Source of the DNA: Thermoguttaceae bacterium
GTDB taxonomy: Bacteria; Planctomycetota; Planctomycetia; Pirellulales; Thermoguttaceae
Direction of reading: 5' to 3'
DNA: 64,000 bases
Assembly: GCA_017441605.1 (NCBI GenBank)
Contig: JAFRXD010000080.1
Location: 1-64,000, forward strand
The notes beneath the pieces were generated by a model. It saw only the letters and a program-made list of their open reading frames with translations. It made no database searches and had not been told where the DNA came from. Position numbers and translations under genes: made by a program. The first letter of the stretch is position 1, and each line of letters opens with the position of its first letter. Positions 59,770 through 64,000 of the stretch are shown in pieces.

Positions 59770-62700
59770 ATGACGTCGAACGATCGACAGAGCGACGACG
59801 CGGCGCGCGTCGTCGCCCCTAGCGCGGAAATCTCGCGCGACGAGCTAGCGCTGGAATATCTTGAAAGCCTACCCTACGAGCCTTATCCGTTCCAAGAGGA
59901 AGCGATACTCTCCTGGTTCGGCTCGAAACAGGGAGTTCTCGTCTGCGCGCCGACCGGCATGGGAAAGACGCTCATCGCGGAAGCGGGGCTCTACGAGGCG
60001 CTAAAAACCGGCAAACGCGCCTACTATACGACGCCTCTTATCGCGCTCACCGAACAAAAATACGTCGAACTGCAACAAGCGGCGGAGCGCTGGGGATTCG
60101 ATCGATCGGACGTGGGGCTCGTAACGGGAAATCGACGCGAGAACATCGACGCGCCGATACTCGTGGTCGTCGCCGAGATTTTGTTTAATCGCCTACTCTC
60201 CTCCGACGCGTTCGATCATTTCTCCGCGCAAAACGGGGCGCGCGAAGCGACCTCGGCGTCTCCGAGTCAAGAGAGCGATTCGAATTCGAGCGCGCCGGTC
60301 ATCTCCGCGGCCTCGCTCAACGCGAAACGATCGGTCGGAATCTCTTGGCGCGAGATCGAACGAGATCGCCTCGGCGACAAATACGTCGAAAAAGAAGAGC
60401 CGGAACCGCCAGGAGAAGCGCTGCCGCAAGTCCCCGTCGATCCGGAAGATTTCGAGGACGACGGAATGGGCGGGTTGACCAACGCGCGGTTTTCGTTCGA
60501 CGACGTTTCCGTCGTCGTAATGGACGAGTTCCATCAGTTCGCCGATCCGGAGCGCGGGGTCGTGTGGGAATTTACGCTCGGGCTTCTTCCCCCGAGCGTC
60601 CGAACCCTTTTGATATCCGCGACGGTCGGGAACGCTTACGAGTTCGTCGGTTGGCTTCGAACCACGGCGAATCGCTCGCTCGATTTGGTGCAATCGACGG
60701 AGCGGAAAGTCCCTCTCGTTTACGAATGGGTCGGGGACAAACTCTTGCCGGAACAACTCGTCGATATGTGTCGCGGAACGGAAGAGGAACGGCTCGTTCC
60801 GGCGCTCGTGTTCTGCTTTAATCGAGACGAGTGCTGGGCGGTCGCCGAAGTGGCGAAGGGCAAGAGTCTTATCGATTCCGCGCGACAAAAGCTAATCGAC
60901 GAGGAACTGAAGCAATACGATATGTCGAAGGGCGCGGGGCCCAAATTGCGAACCCTTTTGATACGCGGAATCGGGGTTCACCACGCGGGAATACTTCCGA
61001 AGTACCGCCGAATCGTCGAGTCCCTTTTTCAGAAGAAACTTCTCTCGTTCTGCGTTTGCACCGAAACGTTGGCCGCCGGCGTCAACCTCCCGGCGCGCTC
61101 GGTCGTTCTGCCAACGTTGTTGAAAGGGCCGTCGGGCGACAAAAAATTGGTCGAGTCCAGTACGGCTCATCAAATCTTCGGACGCGCGGGTCGTCCGCAA
61201 TTCGACGTCAGGGGGTATATTTTCGCGCTCGCGCACGAGGACGACGTAAAAATCGCGCGATCGAGAGAAGAGTACGACAAGATCCCGGAAGATACGAAAG
61301 ATCCGCGTCTGCGGGAGGCGAAAAAGAAGCTAAAGAAGAAAATTTTAAAGCGCAGAACCACGGAGCAATATTGGTCGGAAAAGCAATTCGAGCAGTTGCA
61401 AACGTCGTCCCCGGGGCGCCTTACTAGCCGCGGTCCGCTGCCTTGGCGACTGCTTGCGCACATGATCGAATCAAATTCCGACTTGCGCCCGGTTCGAACG
61501 CTCGTGGCGAGGCGGCTCATGGGGGCGAAACGGCTGGCGGCGATGCAAAAGTCGCTCGACCAGGCGCTTCTAACTCTTTGGCGGGGGGGATTCGCGCGTC
61601 TCGCGCCCAATCCCGCGTCGTACGGGATCCCGGAGACGCCGGAAGCGACCGCGGCGCTTTTGGAGCATAGGCGCAGGCTGAAGGAAAAGAAACGTCGCTC
61701 GCAACCGTTCGGGGCGGGAATTTTCGACGTCTCTCTCCTCAACGACGCCCCGAGCGACGAACGATTCGATCCAAAACTATACGAAGAAAACAAAGCGAAA
61801 ATCGCGGAATCGGCTCCGGCGCCCGAATGGAAGTTGCCGGAGGGGATCGACGTCCCCGAGGGATTCGATTTTTTCGGAGGGAACGACTTATTCGACCTCG
61901 ACTCCCTCGATCCAAGTCCCGAACAATCGGGGAACGACGACGCGGAATCGGAAGATCGAGAAAGCGAGGAAGAGTCCGAATCTTCAACTCCGACGTTCGG
62001 AACTTTTTCAATCCTCTCGGGCCTGGGCTCCGGGGCCGAACCGGCCAAAGAGGAACCGGCGAAACCGAAGTTCGATCTCAACTCCCTTCGCGAGGACGTT
62101 CGGGATCAACTCGCGGCCTCGTACAAGGCGGAGCGCGCGTATCCCACGCCCAAGATGAGAATACTGACGAGTTTGCGCGGAGTCAATCCGATCTACGGGG
62201 CGTTTTTGCTCGAGCAGCTCGGTTTGGCGGATCGCAACGAGCGCCTGCAAGCGCTCGAAAGCCTCTTGGAGACGCCGACGACCGTGGCGCGCTTTCTGCG
62301 CGTTCCGAAATACGACGAGCTCCCGGCGGGAGCGCTCGCGAGCGCGCGACTCGACAAGGAGTTGTTGCGCCTGGGGCTCGCCTCGGCGGAAGAGCTGTTT
62401 CCTCGCTCAGAAGAAGAGGAAAAGGCGTTTTGGGAGCGCAGAAAACGCTTTGGAGATTTTTACGAAGAACCGATTTATCTAATCGGGTTCGCCGAAAAAT
62501 TGCGTCGACTCTTCGACTACCAGTATCCCGGCGTTTCGGTTCGAGTCTCGCCGATTTGGGCGGCGGGAGAGTTGATCGGCGAGTTCAACGGCGACTTTAA
62601 TAAGTTTATTTTATCCAAGAGTTTGCAAAAACAAGAGGGCGTCGTCTTCCGACACTTGTTGCGCCTCGTTCTCTTGGTGCAAGAGTTTATTCCTCTCGAT

Positions 62701-62847
62701 CCCAAAGAGGGTTCCGCGCTCGAATGGCGCGCCGACTTAACCGACGTCGCCGAGCGATTGGTCGCCTGCTGCAGAGACGTCGACCCGTCCAGCGTGGAGG
62801 AAACGCTCAGTTTTTCGAAAAAGGCGGACGCGCTTCAGAAAAGCTAA
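59770..62847 (+). CDS. Ski2-like superfamily 2 helicase
   Basis: The product is 1,025 residues. YPFQEEAILSWF Q-like motif, CAPTGMGKTLIAEAGLYEAL Walker A (60-67), TTPLIALTEQKY (Ia), VMDEFHQF Walker B (DEFH at 252-255), LLISATVGN (III), GIGVHHAGILPKYR (IV), CTETLAAGVNLPARSVVLPT (V) and QIFGRAGRPQFDVRGYIFAL (VI, near 468) place it with Ski2/Mtr4/HelY-type RNA or DNA helicases. A segment of about 95 residues (about 155-245), rich in Ser, Glu and Pro, is inserted between motifs Ib and II. After residue 500 come a basic helix, an acidic low-complexity stretch (about 700-760), and a C-terminal region with no recognised domain. Substrate unknown. Not in an operon with the Fe-S carrier; a peptidase gene starts 54 bases downstream. 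Confidence 0.88.
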   Translation: MTSNDRQSDDAARVVAPSAEISRDELALEYLESLPYEPYPFQEEAILSWFGSKQGVLVCAPTGMGKTLIAEAGLYEALKTGKRAYYTTPLIALTEQKYVELQQAAERWGFDRSDVGLVTGNRRENIDAPILVVVAEILFNRLLSSDAFDHFSAQNGAREATSASPSQESDSNSSAPVISAASLNAKRSVGISWREIERDRLGDKYVEKEEPEPPGEALPQVPVDPEDFEDDGMGGLTNARFSFDDVSVVVMDEFHQFADPERGVVWEFTLGLLPPSVRTLLISATVGNAYEFVGWLRTTANRSLDLVQSTERKVPLVYEWVGDKLLPEQLVDMCRGTEEERLVPALVFCFNRDECWAVAEVAKGKSLIDSARQKLIDEELKQYDMSKGAGPKLRTLLIRGIGVHHAGILPKYRRIVESLFQKKLLSFCVCTETLAAGVNLPARSVVLPTLLKGPSGDKKLVESSTAHQIFGRAGRPQFDVRGYIFALAHEDDVKIARSREEYDKIPEDTKDPRLREAKKKLKKKILKRRTTEQYWSEKQFEQLQTSSPGRLTSRGPLPWRLLAHMIESNSDLRPVRTLVARRLMGAKRLAAMQKSLDQALLTLWRGGFARLAPNPASYGIPETPEATAALLEHRRRLKEKKRRSQPFGAGIFDVSLLNDAPSDERFDPKLYEENKAKIAESAPAPEWKLPEGIDVPEGFDFFGGNDLFDLDSLDPSPEQSGNDDAESEDRESEEESESSTPTFGTFSILSGLGSGAEPAKEEPAKPKFDLNSLREDVRDQLAASYKAERAYPTPKMRILTSLRGVNPIYGAFLLEQLGLADRNERLQALESLLETPTTVARFLRVPKYDELPAGALASARLDKELLRLGLASAEELFPRSEEEEKAFWERRKRFGDFYEEPIYLIGFAEKLRRLFDYQYPGVSVRVSPIWAAGELIGEFNGDFNKFILSKSLQKQEGVVFRHLLRLVLLVQEFIPLDPKEGSALEWRADLTDVAERLVACCRDVDPSSVEETLSFSKKADALQKS

Positions 62848-62901
62848 GTTCCGTCCCAACTTTATATCGCGATTTTATCGTCCTTGAGAAAGGCTTTCCT
62901 T

Positions 62902-64000
62902 ATGTCCAAGAAAACCGCGCTACTGGCGTTCCTCGCGCTCGGTTTGATTTTCGCCGCGAACGGCGCTCGAGCCGACGAGGGCATGTGGCTCTACACGAAT
63001 CCCCCCGTCAAGCAGATGAAAGAGAAATACGGCGTCGACATAACGCCGGAACAACTCGAACACCTTCAGAAATCGTGTCTTCGTTTCGCGACGTACGGTT
63101 CCGCTTCGTTCGTTTCGGCGGACGGACTCATTCTAACGAACCATCACGTTGGATTGCGAACGGTCTCCTCTCTCAGCACAAAAGAGAACAATCTCGTCGA
63201 GAAAGGTTTCAAGGCGGAGAAATTCGAGGACGAACTGAAGTGCCCCGGGCTTCAGCTCGTTTTGCTGCAAGAAATCGTCGACGTAACGGCGCAAGTGGAA
63301 GAGTCGGTCGCCAACGCGAAAAACGAAGAAGAATCGAACGCCGCGCGAGTCGCTAAGATCAAGGAAATCGAGGAAGCCGCGAACAAGGAAAAAGGACTTT
63401 CCTGCAAAGTGATCGCGCTTTACCAAGGCGGGCTTTACCACCTCTATTGCTACAAAGAATTTAACGACGTGCGCCTAGTCTTCGCGCCGGAAGAGAGCAT
63501 TGGATTCTTCGGAGGCGATCCGGACAACTTCGAGTATCCCCGCTACAATCTCGACATAACTCTTTTCCGCGCCTACGAAAACGACAAGCCTTACCGTCCG
63601 GAACACTACTTGAAATGGAGCGAAAAGGGCGCGATGGACGGGGATTTCGTTCTCGTCTCCGGATACCCGGCGCGAACCAATCGTTTCAACACGATCGCCG
63701 ACTTGGAATACCAACGCGACGTCTATTATCCTCACATGATGAGCAAGTATCGACGTCGAGAGACGGCGTACAACGTCTACAAATCGATCGGCGCGGAAAA
63801 CGCGCGCCGGATCGCGACCGATCTTTTCGGGATTCAGAACTCTCGCAAAAACCGCGGAGGGATTTTGCAAGGCTTGCAAACGGAAACGCTTATGAAGCCG
63901 AAGACCGACGCGGAAAACGAACTTCGCAAGTTGGCGAAAGAGCGCGGAACGATCGATTTCTCGCAAGGAGATCCCTGGGACAAGATCGCGAGCGCGATTT
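62902..64000 (+). CDS. S46-family dipeptidyl-peptidase (DPP7/DPP11 type), C-terminus beyond the right edge
   Basis: The visible 366 residues begin at the ATG at 62902 (AAAGG 8 bases upstream). Signal peptide MSKKTALLAFLALGLIFAAN, cleaved after ARA before DEGMWLY, which is the mature N-terminus typical of S46. GLILTNHHVGL (His81/His82) carries the catalytic His, and IGFFGGDPDNFEYPRYNLDI contains the catalytic Asp region. The Ser of the triad (usually near residue 650) lies beyond the window. S46 enzymes remove dipeptides from the N-termini of peptides in the periplasm, feeding peptide nutrition in Bacteroidetes and relatives. Full length is normally about 700-720 residues. Confidence 0.92.
   Translation, partial: MSKKTALLAFLALGLIFAANGARADEGMWLYTNPPVKQMKEKYGVDITPEQLEHLQKSCLRFATYGSASFVSADGLILTNHHVGLRTVSSLSTKENNLVEKGFKAEKFEDELKCPGLQLVLLQEIVDVTAQVEESVANAKNEEESNAARVAKIKEIEEAANKEKGLSCKVIALYQGGLYHLYCYKEFNDVRLVFAPEESIGFFGGDPDNFEYPRYNLDITLFRAYENDKPYRPEHYLKWSEKGAMDGDFVLVSGYPARTNRFNTIADLEYQRDVYYPHMMSKYRRRETAYNVYKSIGAENARRIATDLFGIQNSRKNRGGILQGLQTETLMKPKTDAENELRKLAKERGTIDFSQGDPWDKIASAI

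Overview
The window looks like chromosome of a planctomycete (phylum Planctomycetota, probably Pirellulales or a gut-associated relative); this is inference. The main pointers are a 2,879-residue secreted protein with the planctomycetal N-terminal motif around LEERQLLAVD, a DUF1573 protein, a very large secretin, unusually long N-regions before signal sequences, several long secreted proteins of unknown role, and divergent or short-operon gene order. GC content is moderate. Leu TTA/CTA and Ser TCA codons are rare, which produces long meaningless antisense ORFs. I see no tRNA, rRNA, CRISPR array, insertion sequence or phage gene.

Layout. 1-2809: a partial low-complexity lipoprotein (-) and a NagB-like/LmbE fusion (+). 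3023-11662: the giant fibronectin type III (FN3) surface protein (-). 11663-12525: a long AT-rich gap holding a good promoter and a three-hairpin leader before a DUF1573 protein. 14010-16784: PcrA/UvrD helicase. 17098-24153: an envelope block with a 1,634-residue secretin, a lipoprotein and a convergent BON-domain protein. 24435-29392: a NupG-like transporter (-) diverging from a porin-like protein (+). 29544-32518: two tandem secreted propeller-like paralogues, an iron-sulfur flavoprotein and a small membrane-anchored protein. 32690-38677: a large GH106-like glycoside hydrolase, a receiver-like protein and an McsA-like UVR protein, probably one operon. 38902-43566: RecQ and two secreted repeat proteins. 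43695-48569: five glycosyltransferases (GT8, GT2, GT8, GT8 on +, then a convergent GT2). 48590-52771: cyclase-family hydrolase, LutA-like protein, PurD and UppP. 52945-56217: two tandem single-TM paralogues with an EF-hand-like loop. 56503-59342: RarA, CbpA-like DnaJ and an A-type Fe-S carrier. 59770-64000: a Ski2-like helicase and the first part of an S46 dipeptidyl-peptidase.

How the genes fit together. Much of the window serves the envelope: export (secretin and lipoprotein), outer-membrane uptake (porin), surface display (FN3 protein), surface glycans (glycosyltransferases, UppP) and use of external polymers (GH106-like hydrolase, S46 peptidase, NupG-like transporter, sugar-phosphate/deacetylase fusion). 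The rest is genome maintenance (PcrA, RecQ, RarA, Ski2-like helicase) and housekeeping (PurD, Fe-S carrier, DnaJ).

Most worth a second look: the structured leader at 12321-12457; the NagB-like domain that has lost catalytic residues; the secretin with about five stacked N1-like domains and an associated lipoprotein; the orphan protein with a receiver-like domain at 37254-38126; and the tandem EF-hand-like membrane pair at 52945-56217. All were identified by reading the sequence; no database search was run.
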